Source of the DNA: CAYOHY01 sp964403885
GTDB lineage: Bacteria; Actinomycetota; Coriobacteriia; Anaerosomatales; PHET01
DNA: 64,000 nt
Assembly: GCA_964403885.1 (NCBI GenBank)
Contig: CAYOHY010000001.1
Coordinates: forward strand, 1 to 64,000
Direction: 5' to 3'
The notes under the pieces are model-generated. The model ran no database searches and was not told the origin of the DNA. It was given only the letters and a program-made list of their open reading frames with translations. This document shows, one piece after another, positions 35,128 to 43,691 of the stretch. A program made the translations under genes and the position numbers. Each line of letters opens with the position of its first letter. Positions within the stretch are counted from its first letter, which is position 1.

Positions 35128-37290
35128 GTGTTCGATCTTCTCGGCACCGCGTTCGCAGCTCTGATCTACGTCGCTTTGGCGTTGGTCGTGCTCGCGTTCC
35201 TGTTGTGGCTCGTGGGCTTTCGCATCATCCGAAGCGACCGGGTGGGCATCGTCACCAAGTGGTGGAGCCCGCGAGGCTCGCTCAAGAGCCAGATCATCGC
35301 TCTCAAGGGCGAGGCCGGCTACCAGCCTGACGTGCTGCGAGGCGGTGTGCACTTCCGCACGCCGCTGATGTATCGCGTTCACGTCATGCCGCTCGTGACG
35401 ATCCCGCAGGGCGAGATCGGCTACGTGTTCGCCCGCGACGGATCGCCGCTGCCGGCACAGCAGACGTTGGGACGCGTCGTGGGGGGCAATGCGTTCCAAG
35501 ACGTGCGCGGCTTCCTCGAGAGCGAGGGTCAGCGTGGTCCCCAGCGCCAGATCCTGCGTGAAGGTACCTACGCGTTCAACCTGGCTCAGTTCGTCATCAT
35601 CACCAAGAGCAAGGTCTTCTATCTCCCCATGGGCGACCCGGTCGAGGACGCCACCATCCAGAACATGGCGAGCTATCTGGGTTCGCTCGGCGGTTTCGAC
35701 CCCGTGGTCATCCGCGGCCACGACGACAAGACCGGCATCGTGACGGTCCATGACGGACCCTCGCTGCCGATGGGCGACATCATCGCCCCGGCTGTGGGCG
35801 ACAAGCCGGGTGACCCCCACTACCACAACAACTTCCAAGACCCCGAGATGTTCCTCGCGGGCGGCGGCTTCCGCGGCCGTCAGTTCCAGGTGCTGACCGA
35901 GGGCACGTACTTCATCAACCGCTTGTTCGCGACGGTCGAGCTCATCGACAAGGTCGTGGTACCCGTGGGCTACGCGGGCGTGGTCGTGAGCTACATCGGG
36001 CCCAAGGGCACCGACATCTCCGGTGAGGAGTACCGCCACGGCGAGCTTGTGGCTCCGGGTAACCGGGGCGTGTGGAACGAGGCGCTGCTGCCGGGCAAGT
36101 TCGCGTTCAACACCTACGCCGGCACGATCATCATGGTGCCCACCACCAACATCATCTTGAAGTGGATCGCGACCGAGGTGGGTTCGCACACCTACGACGA
36201 GAACCTCTCAGAGGTCGAGCTCATCACCAAGGATGCGTTCGAGCCGCGTCTGCCGCTGTCGGTGGTGATCCACATCGACTACAAGAAGGCGCCGCTCGTC
36301 ATCCAGCGCTTCGGTGACATCAAGATGCTCGTCAACCAGACGCTCGACCCCATGGTCTCGGCGTACTTCAAGAACATCGGCCAGACCAAGACGATCATCG
36401 AGCTCATCCAGCAGCGCTCGGACATCCAGAAGCAGTCCAGCGTGGATATGAAGGAGAAGTTCGACCACTACAACCTCGAACTCGAAGAGGTGCTGATCGG
36501 TACGCCGCGCTCACCGCAAGGCGACGACAAGATCGAGCAGATCCTCACCCAGCTGCGAGATCGCCAGGTCGCGTTCGAGAAGCTCGAGACGTTCGAGAAG
36601 CAGCGCGTCGCCGCCGACAAGGAGCGCGAGCTCAAAGAAGCGCTGGCGATCGCCGAGCAGCAGACGATGCTCACCCAGTCAGAGATCAACATCAAGGTCC
36701 AGGAGAACACCGGTCGAGCCGAGCTCCAGCGAGCCGCCCAGGACGCCGACCGTGTCCGTACGCTCGCCAAGGCCGACGCGGACCGCGTCAAGACGCTCGC
36801 CGGTGGTGACGCCGAGCGCGTCAAGCTGCTTGCCGAGGCCGACGCCAAGAAGGTCAAGCTCATGGGTGAGGCAGACGCCTTGCGCGTCAAGCTCATCGCC
36901 GAAGCCGATGCCGAGAAGGAAGCACGCGTGGGTATCGGTAAGGCCATCGCGATCGACGAGCAGGTCAAGGCGTACGGTGGCCCGCAGCTCCAGCTTATCC
37001 AGGAAGTGATGAGCCGCTTGGCGACCGCGATCGAGGTCTCCAAGGTCCCGATCGTTCCCAGCACCGTGGTGTCGATGGGAGGCGAGGGTGAGGATGGCGG
37101 TTCGAACACGAACGCGTTCAACCTGCTCATGACCCTTCTCGCCACCGACAAGCTCACCGGCCTCACGGACGCGAAGCCCGCGCCCGTCACCGAGGAACAG
37201 GTGCAGATGGTCAGTGCGATCAAGTCGCAGATGCGCGACGCGATGGCGACGCCCGCCGTCGAGCTGCCTGCCGAGGAGCCTAAGCCGTAG
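35128..37290 (+). CDS. Large SPFH/flotillin-like membrane scaffold protein
   Basis: Protein of 720 aa. One N-terminal transmembrane helix (about 6-32) is followed by an extended SPFH region in which a similar beta motif recurs: REGTYAFN (near 144), TEGTYFIN (near 257) and LPGKFAFN (near 321). Residues 539-604 are six 11-residue repeats of the form DAxxVKxLxxA, giving an amphipathic helix. A C-terminal region (AIDEQVKAYGGPQLQLIQEV) resembles the flotillin end. GAGGAGGGGG precedes the GTG. Bacterial flotillins organise membrane microdomains and signalling; the exact partner is unknown. It is bracketed by terminators and stands alone. Confidence 0.82.
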   Translation: MFDLLGTAFAALIYVALALVVLAFLLWLVGFRIIRSDRVGIVTKWWSPRGSLKSQIIALKGEAGYQPDVLRGGVHFRTPLMYRVHVMPLVTIPQGEIGYVFARDGSPLPAQQTLGRVVGGNAFQDVRGFLESEGQRGPQRQILREGTYAFNLAQFVIITKSKVFYLPMGDPVEDATIQNMASYLGSLGGFDPVVIRGHDDKTGIVTVHDGPSLPMGDIIAPAVGDKPGDPHYHNNFQDPEMFLAGGGFRGRQFQVLTEGTYFINRLFATVELIDKVVVPVGYAGVVVSYIGPKGTDISGEEYRHGELVAPGNRGVWNEALLPGKFAFNTYAGTIIMVPTTNIILKWIATEVGSHTYDENLSEVELITKDAFEPRLPLSVVIHIDYKKAPLVIQRFGDIKMLVNQTLDPMVSAYFKNIGQTKTIIELIQQRSDIQKQSSVDMKEKFDHYNLELEEVLIGTPRSPQGDDKIEQILTQLRDRQVAFEKLETFEKQRVAADKERELKEALAIAEQQTMLTQSEINIKVQENTGRAELQRAAQDADRVRTLAKADADRVKTLAGGDAERVKLLAEADAKKVKLMGEADALRVKLIAEADAEKEARVGIGKAIAIDEQVKAYGGPQLQLIQEVMSRLATAIEVSKVPIVPSTVVSMGGEGEDGGSNTNAFNLLMTLLATDKLTGLTDAKPAPVTEEQVQMVSAIKSQMRDAMATPAVELPAEEPKP

Positions 37291-37318
37291 TCTCCCTGTG
37301 CATGACCGGTCACGAGCC

Positions 37319-37347
37319 AGAGGCCGCCCCTGTGTGGGGCGGCCTCT
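37319..37347 (+). terminator. Terminator after the SPFH gene
   Basis: Perfect 12-bp stem AGAGGCCGCCCC / GGGGCGGCCTCT with loop TGTGT, followed by TTTC. It lies between the SPFH gene and xerD, only 18 bases before the xerD start. Confidence 0.8.
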
Positions 37348-37364
37348 TTCGCTATCATCGAGGC

Positions 37365-38270
37365 GTGAGACTCTACGTGGATGAGTATCTGGGTCACCTC
37401 TCCGTCGAGCGCGGAGCGTCGCCGAACACCCTGGCGGCGTACCGCCGCGACCTGACCGCCTATGCGGAGTTCCTTCAGGCGCGCGGTGTGCCCGGAATCG
37501 ACGACGTGAGGCGCGAGGATGTGACCGCCTTCATCGGCGCGCTACGGGAACGCGGCCTGGCCCCCAGTTCCGTCGAGCGCAAAGTGGCCGCGGTCAAGGG
37601 TTTCCACAAGTACCTTGTCCGAGAGGGCATCACCGCCAATCACCCCACCGCTCACCTCCCGTTGCCCAAGGTGCCGGAGCGTCTCCCGGATGTGGTGAGT
37701 GTGGCCGACATCGACCGTATGCTCGCGCAACCATTCCCTGATGGCCCCGTGGGTCTGCGCGACCGAGCGATCCTCGAAGTGCTGTACGGGTGCGGACTGC
37801 GCGTGAGTGAGCTCACCGGGCTCGACACGACCGATCTCGCACTCGAGGAGGGCTTCATCCGGGTGTTCGGCAAGGGGAGCAAGGAGCGGTTGGTGCCCAT
37901 CGGCGGCGTTGCGAGTACTGCGCTCGATGCCTATCTGCGCGCAGGGCGGCGGCTCATGCGCTCGCGCCGCTCGCTCGGCTCGGATGAATCAGCCGTGTTC
38001 CTCAACGGTCGAGGCACGCGGCTGTCGCGACAGTCTGTTTTCGCCCTTGTTCGCACGTACGGGGGGCGCGTCGGGCTCGAGGGGCTGCACCCTCACACCC
38101 TGCGCCACTCCTTCGCGACCCATATGTTGGAGGGGGGAGCGGACCTTCGGGCGCTCCAGGAGATGCTTGGTCACGCAGATATTTCCACGACTCAGGTCTA
38201 CACGCACGTAGACCGCAGGCATATTCGGGAAGAATACCTATCGACGCACCCGCGCGCGCGGGTGCGGTAG
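37365..38270 (+). CDS. xerD: Tyrosine recombinase XerD
   Basis: Site-specific recombinase of 301 aa that resolves chromosome dimers at dif with a XerC partner. The N-terminal core-binding domain starts RLYVDEYLGHLSVERGAS; the catalytic domain has GCGLRVSELTGLD (first Arg), HPHTLRHSFATHMLEGGAD (His, Arg), LGHADISTTQVYTHVD with nucleophile Tyr279. GTG at 37365 gives a normal-length protein. TATCAT at 37353-37358 lies six bases before it, suggesting a leaderless message transcribed from just behind the upstream terminator. Confidence 0.92.
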   Translation: MRLYVDEYLGHLSVERGASPNTLAAYRRDLTAYAEFLQARGVPGIDDVRREDVTAFIGALRERGLAPSSVERKVAAVKGFHKYLVREGITANHPTAHLPLPKVPERLPDVVSVADIDRMLAQPFPDGPVGLRDRAILEVLYGCGLRVSELTGLDTTDLALEEGFIRVFGKGSKERLVPIGGVASTALDAYLRAGRRLMRSRRSLGSDESAVFLNGRGTRLSRQSVFALVRTYGGRVGLEGLHPHTLRHSFATHMLEGGADLRALQEMLGHADISTTQVYTHVDRRHIREEYLSTHPRARVR

Positions 38271-38280
38271 GACTGTGCCC

Positions 38281-38320
38281 GCCAGTGGGGCGGCACCCCG
38301 GCCAATGGGGCGGACTTCTT
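38281..38320 (+). repeat. Two 20-base direct repeats upstream of the nucleoside importer
   Basis: GCCAGTGGGGCGG (38281-38293) and GCCAATGGGGCGG (38301-38313) differ at one base and start exactly 20 bases apart, so they lie on the same DNA face. They sit directly upstream of the -10 element of the importer operon and could bind a regulator. Confidence 0.5.
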
Positions 38321-38334
38321 TGTACTATGTGGTC

Positions 38335-38340
38335 TAGAAT
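38335..38340 (+). promoter_or_regulatory. -10 element of the nucleoside importer operon
   Basis: TAGAAT, about 40 bases before the GTG at 38383, in the same form as several other promoters here. No clear -35; TACTAT at 38323 is a possible second -10. Confidence 0.35.
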
Positions 38341-38382
38341 GCATAGAGAAGACCGTCCCATGTATAGAGGAGGGAGATCTCT

Positions 38383-39450
38383 GTGAGATCGAAGTGGGGA
38401 AAGCTCGTCGCAGTACTGCTGGCGGCCAGCATGGTCGCCGCCCTGTCAGTGGGTTGCGCCAAGAAGGCCGCTGAGCCGACCAAGCCCGCCGAGGCGCCCA
38501 AGACCGACGTCAAGGCCGCCATGGTCACCGACGTAGGTGGTCTGGGCGACAAGTCGTTCAACGACCTGTCGTACGAGGGCCTGAAGCGCGCCCAGAGCGA
38601 GCTCGGCGTCGAGGTCAAGGTTCTTGAGTCCAAGGAGCCCACGGACTACGAGAGCAACATCAATCAGCTGGCCACCGCCGGCTACAACCCGATCTTCGCG
38701 GTCGGCTTCCTGATGACCGACACCGTGAAGAAGGTCGCTCCCCAGTTCGCTGACGTCACGTTCGGCGGCATCGATATCTTCTTCGATCCGATCGACCCCA
38801 ACGTCATCGGTCTGAACTTCAAGGAGCAGGAGGCCGGCTACCTTGCGGGCGTCGTCGCAGGCAAGCTCACGACGATGAAGGACGTCGATCCTCGCATCAA
38901 CGACAAGAAGGTCGTCGGCTTCGTGGGCGGCATGGAGATCCCGCCGGTCCAGAAGTTCGAGGCTGGCTTCATCGCGGGCGTCAAGTCCGTCGATCCCAGC
39001 GTCGAGGTGAAGAGCATCTACACCGGTACCTTCACGGATCAGCAGAAGGGTATCGAGGCCGGCAAGAACCTCATCGAGGGTGGCGCCGACATCATCTTCG
39101 CCGCGGCCGGTTCGACCGGTAACGGTACCGCGAAGGCATGCAAGGACAGCAAGGCGCTGTTCATCGGCGTCGACGCCGACCAGTACAACACCATCGAGGG
39201 TATCGGCGACACCATCCTGACCTCGGCCATCAAGCGCGTGGACAACGCGGTGTTCCTCACCGTCAAGTCCCAGGTCGACGGCAACCTCAAGGCCGGCGAG
39301 AACAAGGTCTTCGGCCTCGCCGAGGATGGCGTGGGTCTCGCCCCGTATCACGACTGGGAGTCCAAGATGCCGCAGGAGGTCAAGGACGCCGTTCAGAAGG
39401 CGACCGATGACATCAAGGCCGGCACCGTCACGGTTCCCGAGAGCAAGTAG
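38383..39450 (+). CDS. BMP family nucleoside-binding lipoprotein
   Basis: Substrate-binding protein of 355 aa of the PnrA/BmpA family, which captures purine or pyrimidine nucleosides for ABC import. A lipoprotein signal ends at LSVG|C (Cys25). The mature protein begins with a linker rich in Ala, Pro and Lys, then AAMVTDVGGLGDKSFND, the BMP signature, and later FAAAGSTGNGTAKACKD and GVDADQYNT. GAGGAGGGAG (38367-38376) precedes the GTG. ATPase and two permease genes follow, completing one transporter. Confidence 0.92.
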   Translation: MRSKWGKLVAVLLAASMVAALSVGCAKKAAEPTKPAEAPKTDVKAAMVTDVGGLGDKSFNDLSYEGLKRAQSELGVEVKVLESKEPTDYESNINQLATAGYNPIFAVGFLMTDTVKKVAPQFADVTFGGIDIFFDPIDPNVIGLNFKEQEAGYLAGVVAGKLTTMKDVDPRINDKKVVGFVGGMEIPPVQKFEAGFIAGVKSVDPSVEVKSIYTGTFTDQQKGIEAGKNLIEGGADIIFAAAGSTGNGTAKACKDSKALFIGVDADQYNTIEGIGDTILTSAIKRVDNAVFLTVKSQVDGNLKAGENKVFGLAEDGVGLAPYHDWESKMPQEVKDAVQKATDDIKAGTVTVPESK

Positions 39451-39537
39451 TACGAGCGCAGCTGTCACGAACGGCTCGGCGGGACGAGAGTGCCCGTCGA
39501 GCCGTTCGACAGCGACAGTCACACGACAGGAGCACCG

Positions 39538-41142
39538 ATGCCTGCTGATCCTAAGACCGCTCGCGACGTGTCCGCCCACGGCAGTGGCGGTGCTCCCGTT
39601 CTCGAGTTGAGACACATCACGAAACGATTCCCCGGAGTCCTCGCCAACGAAGACGTCTCGATCGACGTCGCGGCCGGCGAGGTTCTTGCGCTTCTGGGCG
39701 AGAACGGAGCGGGGAAGTCCACGCTCATGAACGTCGCCTACGGCCTGCTTGCCGCTGATGGGGGCGAGATCGTCGTAGACGGCGAAGTTGTCGACATCCG
39801 AGCGCCACGCGACGCGATCGCGCTGCGTATCGGTATGGTGCACCAGCACTTCATGCTCGTGGAACCGCTCACGGTGACCGAGAACATCGTTCTCGGCATG
39901 GAGCCGGTCAGCGCCGGGGGAGTCGTCGACCGCAAGGCGGCACGTGCGCGCGTTGTCGAGCTGTCCGCGCGCTACGGGCTCAAGGTCGATCCGGACGCTC
40001 GCGTCATGGATCTGTCCGTGGGAATGCAGCAGCGCGTCGAGATCCTCAAGGCGCTCTTCCGTGACGCACGGATCCTCATCCTCGATGAGCCCACCGCTGT
40101 GCTGACGCCGCAGGAGGTCAAGGAGCTCTTCGAGATCGTGAGCGAGCTCGTCGATCAGGGTCTCGCGGTGGTGATCATCACCCACAAGCTCGACGAGGTC
40201 ATGGCGTTCGCGGATCGCATCGTGGTCATGCGGGCGGGCAGGGTCGTGGGTGAGACCACGCCGTCACGCAGCTCCGAGGAGGACCTCGCACGCATGATGG
40301 TCGGGCGCGACGTGGTGCTTCGAGTGGAGAAGGCGCCTGCCACCATCGGCGAGGTGGTGCTCGACGTCGAGGGTCTGCGCGTCATGGACGATCGCAAGCT
40401 CGAGGCGCTTCGCGGGGTGTCGCTCAAGGTGCACGAGGGCGAGATCGTCGGAATCGCGGGCGTAGACGGCAACGGCCAGAACGAGCTCATCGAGGCGATC
40501 GTAGGGCTACGGCGTCCCATCGCGGGAACGGTCAAGCTCCGAGGCCGAGACATCACCCACGACGACCCGCGCAAGACGATCGAGGCGGGAGTGTCACACG
40601 TGCCCGCGGATCGGCACAGGCGGGGCCTTGTCCTCGACTTCGACCTGATCGAGAACATCATGCTGGGCGACCAGCACGCGCCGCAGTTCTCCAAGCGCGG
40701 CATCCTCGACCGCGCCGCGATGGACAGGGTCGCACGCGAGCGTATCGCTGACTACGACGTCCGGACACCCAACGCGAGTGTCGCTGCCGCGAACCTGTCG
40801 GGTGGCAATCAGCAGAAGCTGGTCCTCGCGCGCGAGCTCGGGCGCAACCCGGAGCTGTTGATCGCTGCACAGCCCACGCGAGGCCTTGACGTGGGCGCCA
40901 TCGAGTTCGTCCATCGTCGGATCCTCGCCGAGCGTGACGCCGGCAAGGCCGTCTTGCTGGTGAGCATGGAACTCGAAGAGGTGTTGTCACTGTCGGATCG
41001 CATCCTCGTGATGTATGAGGGACGCGTCGTGGCGGAGTTCGAAGGGGGCTCGGTGGGCGAGGAGCAGCTCGGCTACTACATGACAGGCGGCGGCGAGAAG
41101 TCGGCGCAGGATACGGCCGCGACGGAGGCCGCAGATGCCTGA
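39538..41142 (+). CDS. Nucleoside ABC transporter, duplicated ATP-binding protein
   Basis: ATPase of 534 aa with two ABC domains. Domain 1 has Walker A GENGAGKST (54-62), signature LSVGMQQRVEI and Walker B ILILDEPTAVLTPQE. Domain 2 has a degenerate Walker A (GIAGVDGNGQNELIE) and signature LSGGNQQKLVLAREL, the pattern of carbohydrate/nucleoside uptake ATPases (RbsA-like, NupO). ACAGGAG precedes the ATG. It overlaps the first permease gene by eight bases. Confidence 0.92.
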   Translation: MPADPKTARDVSAHGSGGAPVLELRHITKRFPGVLANEDVSIDVAAGEVLALLGENGAGKSTLMNVAYGLLAADGGEIVVDGEVVDIRAPRDAIALRIGMVHQHFMLVEPLTVTENIVLGMEPVSAGGVVDRKAARARVVELSARYGLKVDPDARVMDLSVGMQQRVEILKALFRDARILILDEPTAVLTPQEVKELFEIVSELVDQGLAVVIITHKLDEVMAFADRIVVMRAGRVVGETTPSRSSEEDLARMMVGRDVVLRVEKAPATIGEVVLDVEGLRVMDDRKLEALRGVSLKVHEGEIVGIAGVDGNGQNELIEAIVGLRRPIAGTVKLRGRDITHDDPRKTIEAGVSHVPADRHRRGLVLDFDLIENIMLGDQHAPQFSKRGILDRAAMDRVARERIADYDVRTPNASVAAANLSGGNQQKLVLARELGRNPELLIAAQPTRGLDVGAIEFVHRRILAERDAGKAVLLVSMELEEVLSLSDRILVMYEGRVVAEFEGGSVGEEQLGYYMTGGGEKSAQDTAATEAADA

Positions 41143-42313
41143 CGATCCCGTCAAGGAAGGGCGCGCTCAGACAGCCGCCGAGCGCGACCTGGCAGCCGAT
41201 ATCGCAGAACGCGAGGCCGCCGAGAAGCGGTTCGTGCTCGAGCAGCAGGGCATCGAGCGGGCGATTCGCATAGCCACCCCGTTCGTCTCGGTGGCCATCG
41301 CGATGTTGATCGGCTCGGTCATCATCCTGCTCTCCGGCAAGAGTCCCATCGCAGCGTATTCGGCGATGATCACGGGCGCCTTTGGCGGACCGCGTCAGAT
41401 AGGGGAGACGCTCCTGCGGGCGACGCCGCTCATCTTCACCGGTCTTGCGGTCGCCTACGGCTTTCGTGCCGGGCTGTTCAACATCGGCGCCGAGGGGCAG
41501 CTGTTCCTGGGAGGTCTTGCCGCCGCGTTCGTCGGCGTGAAGCTCGGAGGGATGCCGTGGGCTGTGTCGGTCCCGCTGGCCGTCCTCAGCGCGGCGCTCG
41601 CAGGCGCCGCTTGGGCCTTCATCCCGGCGGTGATGAAGGCGCGAATCGGCGCGCATGAGGTCATCACGACGATGATGTTCACCTACATAGGCCGCTACCT
41701 GGTCTCATGGGTCATCAACGGCCCGTTCAAGGACAAGGGTGCGATTCCGCAGACCCCAGAGCTTCCGGTGGCCAGCCAGCTTCCGCGAATCTCCGACATC
41801 CTGCCCTTCGTGGGGCAGAACAGAGCGCACCTGGGAATCGTGCTGGGTGTGCTTGTCGCGGTGTTCGTGTGGTGGATCTTGCGCTACACCGTCATGGGCT
41901 ATGAGGCCCGGGCGGTCGGGTTCAACCCCAACGCGTCGGAGACGGGCGGTGTGTCGGTCTCGTCGACGATCATCAAGTCCCTGTGCTTCTCCGGCGCACT
42001 GGCCGGTCTCGCGGGGGCCGTCGAGGTCATGGGCGTGCACCACCGGCTGTTCGACCAGTTCTCCTCGGGGTTCGGCTTCACCGGTATCGCGGTCGCACTC
42101 CTCGCCAAGAACAACCCCATCGGCGTTCTTGCGGCTGCGGTGCTGTTCGGTTCACTGTCGGCAGGCGCAGGCACCATGCAGCTGGAAGCGGACGTGAGCC
42201 AGAAGGTCATCACGATCATCCAGGGCATCATCATCTTCCTTGTGGGAGCTGAGACCATCGTCACGTGGGTTGTTGCCAAGGCCCGTAAGAGGAAGGGGGC
42301 GACCGGTGCTTAA
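41135..42313 (+). CDS. Nucleoside ABC transporter permease
   Basis: Membrane protein of 392 aa of the RbsC/NupP type with roughly ten helices. After a charged cytoplasmic start comes the first helix (FVSVAIAMLIGSVIILLSG), then GLAVAYGFRAGLFNIGAEGQLFLGG, a segment diagnostic of these permeases, and TTMMFTYIGRYLVSWVING. It pairs with the second permease to form the heterodimeric channel. Confidence 0.92.
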   Translation: MPDDPVKEGRAQTAAERDLAADIAEREAAEKRFVLEQQGIERAIRIATPFVSVAIAMLIGSVIILLSGKSPIAAYSAMITGAFGGPRQIGETLLRATPLIFTGLAVAYGFRAGLFNIGAEGQLFLGGLAAAFVGVKLGGMPWAVSVPLAVLSAALAGAAWAFIPAVMKARIGAHEVITTMMFTYIGRYLVSWVINGPFKDKGAIPQTPELPVASQLPRISDILPFVGQNRAHLGIVLGVLVAVFVWWILRYTVMGYEARAVGFNPNASETGGVSVSSTIIKSLCFSGALAGLAGAVEVMGVHHRLFDQFSSGFGFTGIAVALLAKNNPIGVLAAAVLFGSLSAGAGTMQLEADVSQKVITIIQGIIIFLVGAETIVTWVVAKARKRKGATGA

Positions 42314-43262
42314 GGAGATCCTCACGCCGGAGTTGTTCGCCTCGGCAGTCCGTCTCGCCACACCCATCGCGCTCGCGTCGGTGGGTGCGGCCATCTGTGA
42401 ACGCTCGGGCGTGGTCAACATCGCCATGGAAGGCCTCATGCTCGTGGCGTCTTTCGCAGGCGTCGCTGTCGCATTGGCCACCGGCAGCACCTGGCTCGGC
42501 GTCTTGGGCGCCGTGCTGGCCGCCGTCGTCTTCGTGTCGCTTCATGCGTGGGCGTCCATCAACTTGCGCTCCGACCAAGTGATCTCCGGCACGGCGATCA
42601 ACATCCTCGCGCTGGGCATCACCGGATTCCTGATGGAGACGCTCTACGGTCACCCGGGAACCACCGATCCGGTGGAGACCATCAGGCCGCTGTTCGACTT
42701 CCCGACAGGCGGCCCCGGCGTCATGGGCACTGTGTGGACGTGGATCGACACGGTGTTTCTCAGCTACACGCCCATCGTCTACCTGGGGATCATCTCGGCT
42801 ATCGGGCTCACGTGGATGATGTATCGGACGCGGTGGGGCTTGCGCCTGCGGGCGCTGGGCGAGCATCCGCGCGCGGCTGACACCGTGGGCGTGAACGTGC
42901 TCAGGGGCCGTTGGGTCGCGGTGCTGATCTCAGGGGTGATGAGCGGGCTCGCCGGTGCGAACCTGACGCTCGAACAGGTGGGTTCCTTCACCGAAGGCAT
43001 GACCAACGGGCGAGGGTTCATCGCGCTTGCGGCGAACATCTTCGGCCGCTGGGTGCCGGGGGGCGCGTACTTGGCGTCGCTGTTGTTCGGCTTCGCAGAC
43101 GCCCTTCAGCTCAAGCTGCAGCTGTTCAGCGACGTCATCAAGATCCCCGCGCAGTTCTTCCTGATGCTCCCGTACCTGCTGACCGTCATCGTCTTGGCGG
43201 GCGTGGTGGGCAAGGCTGTCGCACCGGCTGCGGTGGGCAAGCCCTACAAGGAGAAGGGCTAG
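42306..43262 (+). CDS. Nucleoside ABC transporter permease, second subunit
   Basis: Membrane protein of 318 aa (NupQ-like). Seen are TPIALASVGAAICERSGVVN followed by IAMEGLMLVASF, the partner motif of the GAEGQ segment in the first permease. The GTG at 42306 overlaps the previous gene by eight bases and has a purine-rich AGGAAGGGGG upstream. It closes the four-gene importer operon. Confidence 0.92.
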   Translation: MLKEILTPELFASAVRLATPIALASVGAAICERSGVVNIAMEGLMLVASFAGVAVALATGSTWLGVLGAVLAAVVFVSLHAWASINLRSDQVISGTAINILALGITGFLMETLYGHPGTTDPVETIRPLFDFPTGGPGVMGTVWTWIDTVFLSYTPIVYLGIISAIGLTWMMYRTRWGLRLRALGEHPRAADTVGVNVLRGRWVAVLISGVMSGLAGANLTLEQVGSFTEGMTNGRGFIALAANIFGRWVPGGAYLASLLFGFADALQLKLQLFSDVIKIPAQFFLMLPYLLTVIVLAGVVGKAVAPAAVGKPYKEKG

Positions 43263-43268
43263 CAGGCG

Positions 43269-43580
43269 TTGGCGGCTCGCAGGCCGTTCTCGCTTGTGCG
43301 CTCAGCTGGCTGGTCGTTGACGTGGGCCGGAGGCGCCGCCATCGGAGTGGCCCTGGGCGCCTACCTCACCGCAGTCAGCGGCAACGGTGCTCCGGGCCCT
43401 GCCTCGCTCGACCGGGTCGAGCTGGTGGTGCTACCGCTGCTCGTCGGTCTCGCCGTCTTCGTCGTCTCGCTCGTGGGGCGCATCGTCTTCGCGTATCTCG
43501 CGCGTGATGATCGCCCTCGTGATGGCGACGAACGCGAGGGCGATCAGGATGGTCGCGCCCGCGACGGCGTCGTCGGGTAG
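43269..43580 (+). CDS. Small two-helix membrane protein (hypothetical)
   Basis: Hypothetical protein of 103 aa with two probable transmembrane helices, WAGGAAIGVALGAYLTAV and VVLPLLVGLAVFVVSLVG, and a highly charged tail. The TTG start is six bases after the importer operon. Its last 150 bases overlap the convergent gene on the other strand. The codons up to the end of helix 2 end mostly in G or C, which supports real coding; the tail is less certain. Family not recognised. Confidence 0.5.
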   Translation: MAARRPFSLVRSAGWSLTWAGGAAIGVALGAYLTAVSGNGAPGPASLDRVELVVLPLLVGLAVFVVSLVGRIVFAYLARDDRPRDGDEREGDQDGRARDGVVG

Positions 43581-43691
43581 GTCTGGCGAGAAGTCGCCGC
43601 CGCGCAAGACCACAGACCGGAAGATATAGGCGGCGCCCACGACGGCGAGCGCCACCCACAACGGCATACGGAAGCGAGGGCGAGGAATCAC
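43431..43691 (-). CDS. Small two-helix membrane protein (hypothetical)
   Basis: Hypothetical protein of 86 aa with helices MPLWVALAVVGAAYIFRSVV and VAGATILIALAFVAITRAII and an acidic tail (REDDAPHERDDEDGETDE). Its ATG overlaps the stop of the DUF4349 gene in ATGA, good evidence of translational coupling. It may be an accessory to the DUF4349 protein. No family recognised. It overlaps the convergent + strand gene by 150 bases. Confidence 0.6.
   Translation of the reverse strand: MIPRPRFRMPLWVALAVVGAAYIFRSVVLRGGDFSPDLPDDAVAGATILIALAFVAITRAIITREIREDDAPHERDDEDGETDEQR

Noticed and set aside
38281..38320. Same GC-rich repeats read as an intrinsic terminator of xerD
   Set aside because: Only four- to five-base stems with competing folds form; the phased direct repeat is the better description.
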